Shown: positions 49,088-59,355 of the stretch, in pieces
How positions within the stretch are numbered: the stretch's first letter is position 1
Layout of the letters: each line of letters starts with the position of its first letter
Notes under the pieces: model-generated
Seen by the model: the letters and a program-made list of their open reading frames with translations, nothing else
What the model was told of the DNA's origin: nothing
Database searches by the model: none
Translations under genes and position numbers: made by a program
Assembly: GCA_019671005.1 (NCBI GenBank)
Contig: CM033718.1
Location: 3,348,001-3,412,000, forward strand
Direction: 5' to 3'
DNA: 64,000 nucleotides
From: Hibiscus mutabilis
Lineage: Eukaryota; Streptophyta; Magnoliopsida; Malvales; Malvaceae

Positions 49088-49525
49088 TCAAATAATTACC
49101 CTAATTATATTACATTGGTTCACACTTTTACTCATATTTGCGTTTTTATAACTTTTAAGATAGTTTGTCCATTAAATCTTAACTCATGACTCAGTTGTTA
49201 TTTTCTGAAAGTTTTCAATTTGATTGCATTCAAATGTAATTGTTTCCCTGTGAAAGATCAGTATTCAGTTGATTATAAATATTTTAGGTATTATATAAAA
49301 AATACTTTTTAAGATATATTTTTTATTTTTAAAAAGGAAAACAAAGACACTTCACTGCAACACTGTTCTCTTCATTAACATGTCTGAATGAATCCAATTA
49401 AGCACCAACATGACAATAGTTATTTTTTTATTACCAAACATGACATAGTTATAGCTAATACATTAGGGTTTATTGTAGTTATTATTAATGACCCCATCAT
49501 AATTCATATGCGAAGAGTAAAGGGT

Positions 49526-49858
49526 CTAGCCAGCGGTAGGAGTACGAACAACCAGTCCCTTTTCATCGACCCAGATCCGAACCCTATCGGGCCTGAAGTC
49601 CAATGTCATCGGAGATCCATCCGGCGCCACAATGACGGTCAGATTAGGATTCTCACTTTCGATCGTCTTCTTCGCGGACTCTCCGTCTTTGCCTACCAAC
49701 TCCGGCCACTTCTTCTCTGATGTCAAAGTATTGCATTTCAAAGGACTCGTTAATCAAACTGAATCCCATCCAAAGAACAAAAACAACAACACATAAACTG
49801 CTTAAGATTTACCTGCCATTTCCGATAGGGTTGCTGGTGCTGGTGCAGACTCAGACAT
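49526..49858 (-). CDS. Potato type I (Kunitz-unrelated) serine protease inhibitor
   Basis: Two exons, 49813-49858 and 49526-49716, join as EMA|EKKWPELVG to give 78 residues. The GT donor and the catcag acceptor are present. The KKWPELVGKDGESAKKTI start, the VIVAPDGSPMTLDFRPDRVRIWVDE core and the VVRTPTAG end are the potato inhibitor I fold. The reactive bond is probably Leu-Asp in TLDF, as in eglin-like members, suggesting chymotrypsin- or subtilisin-type targets. No signal peptide and no cysteine occur, typical of cytosolic members. A TATA-like stretch (ctatttaaaga on the minus strand) is near 49933-49943. The intact cathepsin gene next door is a cysteine protease, so it is not an expected target. 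Confidence 0.92.
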
Positions 49859-49943
49859 TGATTTCTTTTTCACTTTGTCTCTTCCGGAGCTGATTGATTG
49901 GATCCGTGAGTGAGTTCCGACTTCGCTGGTAATCTTTAAATAG

Positions 49944-51024
49944 ACATGGATTGGGACATTGGGTAATGGGGCAAACGTGCAAAACAAGGGAAATATTAAA
50001 CATATTAGACTGGGATGGTCCCGATTTTTAGCCGATGTCTTTGAATACTCGTGAAAATATTGCCACCGTCCCTTTTTGTCAGTGCTGCTTTTATGTGATA
50101 AGCTTTTTTTTTTCAACATGGGTGTTCGTATTTAATATTTTATCAGTGTCGGTTATATCCATTTTTTAATCAAACTGAATTTTATTAAAATTAAAAGGTA
50201 AAAGGTCAAAAGTAGCCCAACGCTTGATTTTTTTAGTCATTTTAGCCTTTTTTTTGTCCAAACAATCACTTAACGTTTTATTTTTGTTCAATTTTTATTC
50301 CCGTTAGATAAAAATCGCTAGTCAACTAACGGTTAACGCCTGAGGCTGACGTGGCATGTCTACATGACATGAGGATGACGTTGCAATGCCACGTGGCATT
50401 TTGCTGAAGTGAAATTTTTAAAAATTTTAAAATTAAAAAAAATATTTTTAACCAATTGGATGATGCCACGCTGGTTAAAAATATATATTTAAAAATAATT
50501 ATACATATTAAAAAATTCCTAAAATTTTCAAATATTTTCAAAATAGTCCTCAAAACCTTAAATCCCCAAATTCAGCCACTCCCGTTGGCATTGGTCGTAT
50601 TGCCGGCGACGGAATTAAGCACCATCCCCACGCCGAACGACCTACACACCGTTCGTCGTTCGTTCTGCCGTCGTTCGTCGTGAATCGTTGAAATGAATCA
50701 TTCGACGATTTTGCCTCCGTCCGAGTTTCGCACGGCATCAGTTGACTTCTGGCGACGAGATGTTGGGGTAATGATCGTGATGGTAACGTGACCGATATGG
50801 TGGGGGCGACGTGGCAATCGGCGACGAAATCGACTCAAATCAGGATATGGGTTTGGGGAGCCTATCGGAAATGAAGAGAGAGATTATCGAAATTCTGGAG
50901 GAACTCAAAAGAAATGCATGTATAACCTGACCTGTTGAGAGAAGTGTAAAAACGCCCGGTAAGACCATCAGCATCGGATTTCTCGGTGCAGCAGTTTGCC
51001 AGTCCACATCAAGGCATCTATCTG
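49944..51024. other. Intergenic between inhibitor and IRX14-type genes
   Basis: An AT-rich stretch at 50170-50460 contains ctgacgtggcat and gccacgtggcatt, G-box-like cores near 50345 and 50390, within a sequence resembling a common plant repeat. The GC-richer part at 50570-50780 has short open frames but no recognised domain. The 3' UTR of the IRX14-type gene lies at the right. Confidence 0.45.
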
Positions 51025-52811
51025 CTAGCTAATGGTTTTTATTTTTGTTCTGAATCTACTGTTTGAAACCTGTGCGTCCATTCTAGTTCCCTGCTTTCTT
51101 TTACTTCTGGATGTTCGTGTCTCTGTAGTATGCTTAACTATGGGCCCTGGGACGCTCGTCACCGGTTTTTCATTAGCAGGGAGTTCAGGGGGAGCATCAG
51201 GTGATGGATTGCGTTCAGATGGGACGCTGATCTCCAAAGTTGGGTCAATTATCCATCTGCATGATGTACAAACTAATCGATCAGATGGCACGGAGCAGAG
51301 CCAAAGCCGGAGAAACCAATATCCGTTGGACATGATCAGCTGGATATCGGTTATATTACCGACCCTTCTACAATACATAACTATCAAAACCTTAACCATG
51401 TAAGAAGAGCTACATAATGTTAACTGAGTGTAGACAAGCCAAAACCATGAGGTTGCATAACAGTATAATATGAGAGATTCACCTAGGAGGAAATGTGCTA
51501 TCGGCATGAGCTTCAACTCGAAGCCACCAGACCAAAACTTGACGTCCGCAGCTTCCGAGTGGTTCCACCATCGAAGGGTCTTTAACCAAACCTAACGGAC
51601 TGTCAATATCCGCGTCCAACGTATCGAAATCCTTCATCCAATCCGGTTTTCCTCCACCATCTTTCCAAAGCAACCTAGAATTCAAAATAAAACCGGACCA
51701 CTCAAACTTCCTAGGTGACACAGTTGCTCTATCACCAATATAAACACCAGTTTTCCCTGCAAACGGCAATGAGTCGAAAGTATACCATCCAGTCAACATG
51801 CCGGCTGCATTACAAGACGGTCCTTGAACCGGAAATCTATGATTCTCATCTTCATCGTTCTTCCGATCGGCCGTCTCATTGGCATTAGCCATCTTTACAA
51901 GTATTCCAACTGAAACTGCCCCAAACCATTTCAAATTTTGGATTTCATCAAACAGTTCCATACTATGCACATTGCTATCATCAGCAAATATAACAATTCC
52001 ATCCAATTTCATCTCTCTTACAATTCTGCCCCAACAATGAACACAAAAATTGAATCAATTCTAAATTTTTAATAACCTTAATTCCAAAATGCAGAAATTG
52101 AAAAATTAAATAAACGATTTACCTTAAAGCATGAAGGCGCATTTGGGACTCCAATTTGGTTCGTTCGTCCCAGGAATCGGGCATCCGTTGATTGAACCCG
52201 GCATGAATGGTTTGCAAACCGGATTTCGCAATGAGCGACGCCGTTTCGTTGCTGACTCCGCCGGCTTCCACGACGACCCAAACCAGACCGTAAGGGACCA
52301 GCATTAGCGAGTGCATCAAACCGGTCAAATGAAGGGCTTGGAAAGTCCGTACATAAGTAGGCGTGACCACGATAACTTTCCTGGGGTCCTTCACACCGAA
52401 TTGTAACCTCTGCTCTCTTTGAACTCTTTCTATGATCCGGTATGCCTTCATGACCTCAATCGGGTTCGGGTGCGGCCATGGCCTGACCTGAATACCATGC
52501 CGCCCGACAACCACGCTTGAATTCGTACCCGTTTTGTTCAGCTGTGGTAATTCGACGTCGTTTAGGAGGCTTTCAGTGAGTTCGGCAGTGGAGCGAAACG
52601 GCGACGTATAGAAGTTGGTAGAAGTAGAGAACAAAAAGAGGAGTAAACGTGAAAAATGAAAGCCAAGGACTAAACAGATTAAGCAACAGAGGCAATGGAG
52701 GATAAGCCGGAAGGTGCAGGTCGGCGATTGAACGCCACTTTCGGAACTTGATAATCGAAAACTGTTGCTTCGACGGTTAAGGTAATCCTGCTGCGACGTA
52801 AAAAGCTTCAT
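51025..52811 (-). CDS. IRX14: IRX14-type glycosyltransferase family 43 (xylan backbone synthesis)
   Basis: Three exons, 52123-52811, 51483-52025 and 51025-51256, total 1464 nt or 487 residues. The start at 52811 gives MKLFTSQQDYLNRRSNSFR, the conserved N-terminus of IRX14. A transmembrane anchor covers residues about 34-60 (LILHCLCCLICLVLGFHF). The GT43 domain includes VIVVTPTYVRTFQALHL, WVVVEAGGVSNETASL, GIVIFADDSNVHS (DxD-like) and GWYTFDSLPFAG. The C-terminal tail is basic (SRSKRKQG). It is a Golgi type II membrane protein that, with IRX9 and IRX10 proteins, elongates glucuronoxylan in secondary walls. An IRX15-like gene lies 5.6 kb away on the same strand. Intact by reading. Confidence 0.93.
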
Positions 52812-53183
52812 TTTTTCCACTAACCCGAAGCTCCTGAAGAACAACAAGAAAAAAGTATTGTAAATATAAGATGAAATTATGTTATATTTCTGGGTTTCAT
52901 TAATTTGAGGTGGAGGATGAGTGAAGAGTTGATTAACCAAAGGGTTATTGATTACTTTGGATTTGCAGGTGATTTGATTTTGGGTTATTATCAGTTTGCT
53001 GCTTTTTGATTCGGTGATGTTTTCTTCTTCACTTCATTTCTTTCTTCTTTCCGTCTGGTTTCAATATGTTTTTATTATAGTGAAAGGGAAATGGAGGGAA
53101 AGGAATGGCAGTTGTGGGCAGGCAAAGACATTACAGCCAAGCTTAATGCTTGAATTTAGACAACTGAACTTTTTTTAAAATAT
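52812..53183 (-). promoter_or_regulatory. 5' region of the IRX14-type gene
   Basis: It contains the 5' UTR and upstream sequence. A plus-strand CT-rich run (cttcttcacttcatttctttcttcttt) at 53022-53050 is a GA-rich run on the coding strand. No clear TATA box could be assigned. Confidence 0.35.
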
Positions 53184-53533
53184 AATTAAGGTTTAATTTA
53201 CAAATTAGCCCTCCAAGTATACTTATTTTCTCATTATGCACCTAAGTCTTTTTTTCTTCTAACTTGGTCATTAAAATATATACATGTTTTCTCATATTAT
53301 ATTGTATTCTGAAACAATTTGAACCAATTAACTCGTGTCATGTGACATATAGAGTTTTTTAACCTGTTATGTGGTTTATTTTTATTGATTCAAATTGTTT
53401 TTAAGTTTTTTTTTTTTAAAAACGAGTATACTTTGAGGGGGGAAATGGAACCAAAAAAAAAAAGTAAGGTGTAAAGCAAGAAAATGAGTATACTTACTTG
53501 AAGTGTAAAATTGTGAATTAAACTTATAATTAA
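53184..53533. mobile_element. Foldback MITE-like element
   Basis: The arms at 53184-53275 and about 53430-53533 are inverted: taattaaggtttaatttaca...caagtatactta...attatgcacctaa on the left, against taattataagtttaattcac...caagtaagtatact...gctttacaccttac inverted from the right. About 350 bp in total, non-coding. Confidence 0.6.
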
Positions 53534-53999
53534 TGTGTTAAACAAGCAATATGACATCGTCTAATGACTAACATTTTACTTATGAGGATTGAAATCTATA
53601 TTTCTTTTTATTCAAAAAATTAACGAATCTTGAGATCTTAAATTTAAATTATTTTATTTAAAAAATTGAGTTTTATCATGTCAGTATCATTTGAAAATTG
53701 AAATCTATATTTTTTATAAAAAAAAACAAATTTTGAGATCTTAAATTCAAGTAATTTTATTAAAAAATCGTGTTTCACCCTATCACTATCATTTGAAGAT
53801 TAAAATCCATATTTCTTTTGATTTAAATTATGTTAGTTAATATGGAAAACTGGAAAACTAATTTATTAAAATTCTTTCAACAATTGATATATTTTAATTT
53901 TGGATACATTTTTAATCATTGACATTGACCACAAATGCTATTTTTGTAATAATTAATGAATTATACATATGAATGATGGTAATAAATAAAGAGAAAAAG

Positions 54000-54246
54000 T
54001 TTGATATACAATCCGTGTAAACAAATGTTTACACATGCTTTTTAAATTTAGGGGTTAGGGGTTTAGTTTAGGGTTAAAAGTTTAGGGGTTTAAATTGTAG
54101 GGTTTAGAATTTAAGGTTAATATTTAGAATTTAGAGTTTAGGGTTTCGGTTTTAGGGTATTAGGGTTAGGAATTTAGAATTTGTGTTTTATAAGGTAAAA
54201 ACACATGCTTGTGTAAAATTAGTTTTATACAGCATGTGTATCAAAG
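54000..54246. mobile_element. MITE-like element with telomere-like interior (copy c)
   Basis: Its ends tttgatatacaatccgtgta and, inverted, tttgatacacatgctgtata match the two elements at 198-431 and 459-713. The interior here is TTTAGGG-like, so it lies in the opposite orientation. The internal taaacaaatgtttacaca palindrome is also shared. Confidence 0.6.
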
Positions 54247-54249
54247 TTT

Positions 54250-55297
54250 TACCCATAAATAAATTAAAAATAATAAATTAAGCCAAACTAAATCATAGAA
54301 TTTTTTTTTTCAAAAAAATAAATCTCACGAATGAAATTTGATTTAGATACAAATTATTCGTATTATTAATCACTACTATCAGTGGTGGATACATTAGCTC
54401 AAAAAAAATTAAACAAAAGTGGTAAAACAAATATATAATTGTTGTTAAATAAAACGTTTAAAATCCAATTAAATTATGCCATATGTTAATAATGAACCGT
54501 CAAGCACTATTGAACAATAAATATGATTTATAGAATCTTTTAGGTTTCTTATTGTATTTATTTCAAGTAACAAAAGAAATAGCTATCTAATATAATAACG
54601 ATGAGTCAGCTTTGTTACCAATAATTATAAGGCAGTTGAGATTTTCTTTTTCCTTTCCCTTTTATAATATTAATTAGATATCCAAGTTGGCATTAGCTTA
54701 ATTAAGTTTATATTAAATTTCCAAATTGTACTTTAATTTTAGTTGTTCAGTAAAGATTGTACTTCGGTACCATACAAAATCGAGGAAGAAAAAATTACAT
54801 CAATCATGTTGGTATTTTTAATTTTCATTGTTTCTTTATGACGTTAACGTTCAATTAAGATTGTTATAGGATTTTAAGTTCTAAAAAAGTGTGTAATAGA
54901 AAGACGAGTCTAAAACAGATGATACACAGTCGTAGTGTTAGTTTAATTAATTTTTTGTACTCATATATTTAACTTGATAAATGAACCTAATGAATAATTT
55001 CAGTAAAAAAATAATGTTCATCTTAGAATACTCAAGTTTGAACAACTTTGTTTGCAAAGTGTGCGTCTTATCAAAAAGTTTTTAAAAAGTATGAACAAAT
55101 ACTGCCTTGTAATCCCTTAAAACTATTAAAAAAATCAAATTACCAATTAATAATTTTTGAACTCTCTATTTATTTAGTACTCTAAATGTTGGTAAACATT
55201 ATTATCAAAATAATATTAAAAAAGAATATCTCTTTCATTCTCTAAAAAATATTGCCATTTGTAACTTTCTTTTTATCATCCCTCAAAATAAAATAAG
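54250..55297. other. Intergenic, nothing recognised
   Basis: AT-rich sequence with long A/T runs. No open frame of note and no recognised repeat apart from the flanking elements. Confidence 0.5.
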
Positions 55298-55306
55298 TAC
55301 ACAAAC

Positions 55307-57390
55307 AAGGCCCCTGGGCCGGATGGATATTCTGCAAAGTTCTTTCAGGCATCTTGGGAAATTATTAAAGATGATGTTTTGAGGGGAATCCAGTTCTTCT
55401 TTTCAACTGGTAATCTTCCTTATGGTTTTAATTCTACAGTCATTACTCTTGTGCCTAAGGTTTTGGTTCCTAGGACAGCTGCTGAGTTTAGGCCGATTTC
55501 CTGTTGTAATACCATTTATAAATGTATTACAAAGATTATCACTAATAGGATGAAAAAGTGGTAGCCAAACTTAATCCTACCAAACCAAAGTGCCTTTTTG
55601 ACTGGTAGGGACATTGTGGATAATGTGCTGCTTGCTCAGGAGATTGTGCAGGGTTATGGTAGGAAACATGTTTCTCCAAGATGTGCTCTAAAGATTGACC
55701 TCCGTAAAGCATTTGAATCTGTAAATTGAAAGTTTATTCTTCAAGTTTTGAAAGTTTTGGGGTTTCCTATTCAGTTTAGAAGGTGGATTGAGACTTGTGT
55801 AATGCATCCAAAGTTCTCAGTAAATGTAAATGGGGGCTTGGTAGGCTACTTTGCTGGGGCAAAATGGGTTAGGCAAGGAGATCCCCTTTCCCCTTATCTT
55901 TTTATTTTAGTTTTAAATGTTCTTTCCGGGTTGCTTAATGGTGCTGGAAAGCATGGTGTGTTTGGTTTTCACCCAAAATGTCGAAGGATACAACTTTCAC
56001 ATATTTGTTTTGCAGATGACCTGTTGGTGTTTACAATGTGTGATTTGCAATCTATAGTGGGTGTTAAAAATGTTTTAGGGGCTTTCTACAAGATGTCTGG
56101 TTTGAGTATTAATGAGGCAAAGTGTGAAATGTTCACTGCTGGAATTGAAAATCCTGAAGTTCAGATGATGAAAGAGCAATCTGGTTTCAAGCTTGGGATA
56201 CTGCCAGTAAGATACTTAGGTGTGCCGCTAGTTTCAAAGAGACTTTCTGCAACTGATTGTAAGGGCTTGGTGGAAAAGATTGTTAGCAGAATTAGGGGGT
56301 GGCCCTCAAAGAGTTTGTCATTTGCTGGTAGGCTACAACTCATTCAAGCAGTGTTATTTAACATACAAAATTTTTGGTGTAGGGTTTTCATTTTGCCCTC
56401 GAAAGTAGTAAAGAAGGTCACCCAAATTTGTAATGCCTTTCTTTGGAAGGGTATTGATGGTGATGCTAGGGGTGCTCAGGTTAGCTGGGAGGTCATTTGT
56501 CATCCTAAGCACAAGGGTGGTTTGGGAGTAAAAGGCATGGTGGCATGGAACAAGGCTTGTATGATGAGATGCATTTGGTTGCTGATTACACAAGTTGGTT
56601 CCCTATGGGTGGCATGGGTGCAACAGTATTTGCTGAAAGGATGTCCAGTCTTGGATGTCTTAGTTAAAAACACTCATAGTTGGGCTTGGAAAAAGCTTAT
56701 GAAACTTAGAGATGAATGGGCAAATGTTGGAAGTTTGCAAGGGGACTATAGAGCTCGGATAGTTTGGGAATCTTTTAGGCATAAGAATGATAAAGTACCT
56801 TGGGCTCATGTTGTTTGGGGTACTTTGGCCATTCCTAGACAATATTTTATTTCATGGTTGATTGTATTGAATAGATTGCCAACTGCAGATCGCTTGATTA
56901 GGTGGGGAATTCAGTTGAATCCTTCTTGCCTGTTATGTGAGAGAAGTTTTGAAACAAGGGATCATCTTTTTGGGGAGTGCCCTTACTTTCTACAGATCTG
57001 GTCATTGTTGTTGCAAGAGTGTGATTTGCAGGTTCGACAGAATGGTTGGTCTGAAATTCTGGACTGGTGCAGCGTGTGGGGAAATGGAGATCTATGAAGA
57101 CTGTGATTGTTCGATTAGCTTGGTGCAGTATGATTTATCATATTTGGCATGAGCGAAATTGCATGAGGCATGGAGCACTGTCTCGAATGGCTGTTGATAT
57201 CTTTCAACTTGTGAAAAATGATGTTCGACTTAGATTAATTGGATGTAATTATTTAGTTCTTTAGCAAATAAGTGAGGATTATGTTAACAGGTTTACTTGT
57301 ATAGGGGTTAGTATGGTATAGGTTGTTGTTTTGGTTGTATTTTTTTGGTTGGTTTATTGGATGAATAAAGTTTAATTTATCAAAAAAAAA
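55307..57390 (+). mobile_element. LINE (L1-type non-LTR retrotransposon), 5'-truncated
   Basis: It starts abruptly inside the reverse transcriptase (PGPDGYSAKFFQ). RT motifs follow: LVPKVLVPRTAAEFRPISCC; QSAFLTGRDIVDN; WVRQGDPLSPYLFIL; and catalytic FADDLLVF near 56009-56035. A zf-RVT-type C-terminus (NRLPTADRLIRWG, CLLCERSFETRDHLF) follows near 56870-56990. Breaks: TAG at 55562-55564, TGA near 55727 where the family has Trp, and a shift near 57085 before IYHIWHERNC. It ends with an A-rich tail at 57382-57390. A 9-bp target duplication tacacaaac lies at 55298-55306 and 57391-57399. The 5' truncation and tail are the signature of target-primed reverse transcription. Confidence 0.92.
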
Positions 57391-57817
57391 TACACAAACG
57401 TTGAAAGAAAAAATTCCAACAATAATGATTGCCGTTGGGGAAAAACATTATTTTGTTGTAATTATTTATTATATTTGTTCCTTTCCAGAAAAAATATTAT
57501 ATACAATTTATGTTTGGAAGTTGGAACTTATAGTTATCCATATAATGATGTGTGAAATAAACAATTCCACAATTGTTCATTTGAACATTTAATTATAAAT
57601 AATCAAATTATTAGATACGAAAACTGTATAACAATCATAACTTCGTGGACTAATCACTTTCCCATTTAGTTAAATAAACAAATTATTGAATTTCAAGTAT
57701 TCAACAACCGGTTGAGTTGTATTAACATATAAATTAATGAATAAGAGTACCAACTAATAATACATGTAAGTAAGTATGCAAGAAATTAAAAATTAGACTT
57801 AAGGGGTAAAAATCCCT

Positions 57818-58215
57818 TAACCTTTTTAATAAAAATAAATTAATTTTTTACACTCAATTAAGTCTTTAAACCAGTAAATTTAATTAATTAAGCTTTCAAC
57901 GTTGATTGTTAAATTTTACGGGATTTTTTAGATCAATTGGTTCAATGTGTTGTGTCACAGTGTTGCCACTTGATATCTTCAATTTTTTTTTTATTTTATT
58001 TACAATTTTTTTTAAATTTCTCAAAAAATCTAAAAAACTTATAAAAATATATTTTTAAAAAAAAATTAAATGTTACAGGATATAAATGTAATGTATCACG
58101 TCATAGTAATATCTAAAAGAACTGTCAAAATTTAATGGTTATAAAAAAATATTATTGATTAAATTTATTAGTTCAAGTACTACATTAGGTGCAAAACAAT
58201 TTATTTTCTTAAATA
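57818..58215. mobile_element. Foldback MITE-like element
   Basis: The left sequence aataaattaattttttacac...ccagtaaatttaattaatt pairs with the inverted right sequence aataaattgttttgcacc...actaataaatttaatcaat. The arms are about 90 bp and imperfect, and the interior includes ttgtgtcacagtgttgccac. It is non-coding. Confidence 0.5.
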
Positions 58216-58413
58216 ATTTTTTCTTCAAAAATTCGAATACTTCCTAAGAAAAAATTGTGATTAATGAAATTGTATTTTTCATTGCACAACAAATTATTCT
58301 TTACAAGCACACTCCTCCACCAAGAAAAATAAGAGCTGTTCTTGACAAATTTCAAATGATGATAAATATTACAAACGATCATCTTTTTTTTTTTTATGAA
58401 CTTGAATTAACAA

Positions 58414-59355
58414 CTACGAATCCGAAGCTTTTGTTGTTGACGATGATGAATTGTTGTTATTCCGACAGTACTGGAAGCTGTTCTCTTCCATTCTTTCAAC
58501 CATGAAATGCGCAAGCATATCGTTGCATTCCACCATGTTTTCCTTGCACAAAAACTCATTCCCAGAAATCTGTTCGATGTCTCTGTAATAATCATGGACA
58601 AAGATATGTGTTTTAACGTTGCTCCCTTTCTTGCTTCTCGCCAACACGCCGGCGGTGAAGATCGGCTGCAATCTTCCGGGACTTTCCGGTCCGTCGCCTC
58701 TCGGCCCGTCGATTAATATCACATCCCAATCCACTTCGTAAACATGGTTGGGCAAATCGTTGATCCCGAGCTTACACTCTGAGAACAACAGGTTTTGGAC
58801 CGGCCGGCACTCGTTGTGGATTTGTTCCTTGGCCGACGCTATAAGCTCCTTCGTTTCGCTCATCTTCGTCGTGTACTGGACATCGAAGACATCGATTTCG
58901 GGATGCAACTCCTCGTAATAAGCGGCGTAATACCGGTTTTCCTCGATGAACACCGTGCGGCCGTTGGGGTTCAGTGATTTCCATAAAAGGGTTTCCGGGG
59001 TTAGCCCGAAAACGAGGAAATTACAAGGCGAGGAACATTTCCGGAGCCCGTCGGAGATCGGCTTCATCTCGGAATACGGCATGTGGTAACTGTCGTTGGA
59101 TTTGGAAGCATAATGGAGGAGGGTGTTGACGACGGTGGTCGGCAAAGGTGCATTAACAGTAACACCACCGCCTACCACGGCGGTGATCGCGGCGGTTTTC
59201 CCGGTTATCGACTCTCGGGTGTAAACGAGAGTGAGAAGGAAAGCTATGGTGAAGATGGAAACGAAAGCGAGAAGCCATAACTTGTTTGAACTTCCTTGTT
59301 TCTGGATATAAGGATGGAGGAGGATTAGCTTGGTGTTGCTGTTATTGTTCTTCAT
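58414..59355 (-). CDS. IRX15-L: IRX15/IRX15-like DUF579 protein (glucuronoxylan biosynthesis)
   Basis: A single exon of 313 residues. The N-terminus NTKLILLHPYIQKQGSSNKL is a hallmark of IRX15 proteins. One transmembrane helix (LWLLAFVSIFTIAFLLTLVY, residues 27-46) makes it a type II Golgi protein. The DUF579/polysaccharide-synthesis domain follows, with CNFLVFGLTPETLLWKSLN, GRTVFIEENRYYAAYYEE, EVDWDVILIDGPRGDGP and HIFVHDYYRDIE, the methyltransferase-like fold. Related GXMT enzymes put 4-O-methyl on xylan glucuronic acid; IRX15 members set xylan length and methylation by an unresolved mechanism. The tail is serine/asparagine-rich and variable. The start at 59355 is followed at once by the conserved motif. 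Intact by reading. Confidence 0.93.
   Translation of the reverse strand: MKNNNSNTKLILLHPYIQKQGSSNKLWLLAFVSIFTIAFLLTLVYTRESITGKTAAITAVVGGGVTVNAPLPTTVVNTLLHYASKSNDSYHMPYSEMKPISDGLRKCSSPCNFLVFGLTPETLLWKSLNPNGRTVFIEENRYYAAYYEELHPEIDVFDVQYTTKMSETKELIASAKEQIHNECRPVQNLLFSECKLGINDLPNHVYEVDWDVILIDGPRGDGPESPGRLQPIFTAGVLARSKKGSNVKTHIFVHDYYRDIEQISGNEFLCKENMVECNDMLAHFMVERMEENSFQYCRNNNNSSSSTTKASDS

Noticed and set aside
50550..50738. Small gene in the GC-richer patch at 50550-50780
   Set aside because: Both strands are open over short stretches. No recognised domain, splice context or promoter was found.
58507..59280. Plus-strand frames across the IRX15-like gene
   Set aside because: These are complements of a well-supported single-exon gene on the minus strand.
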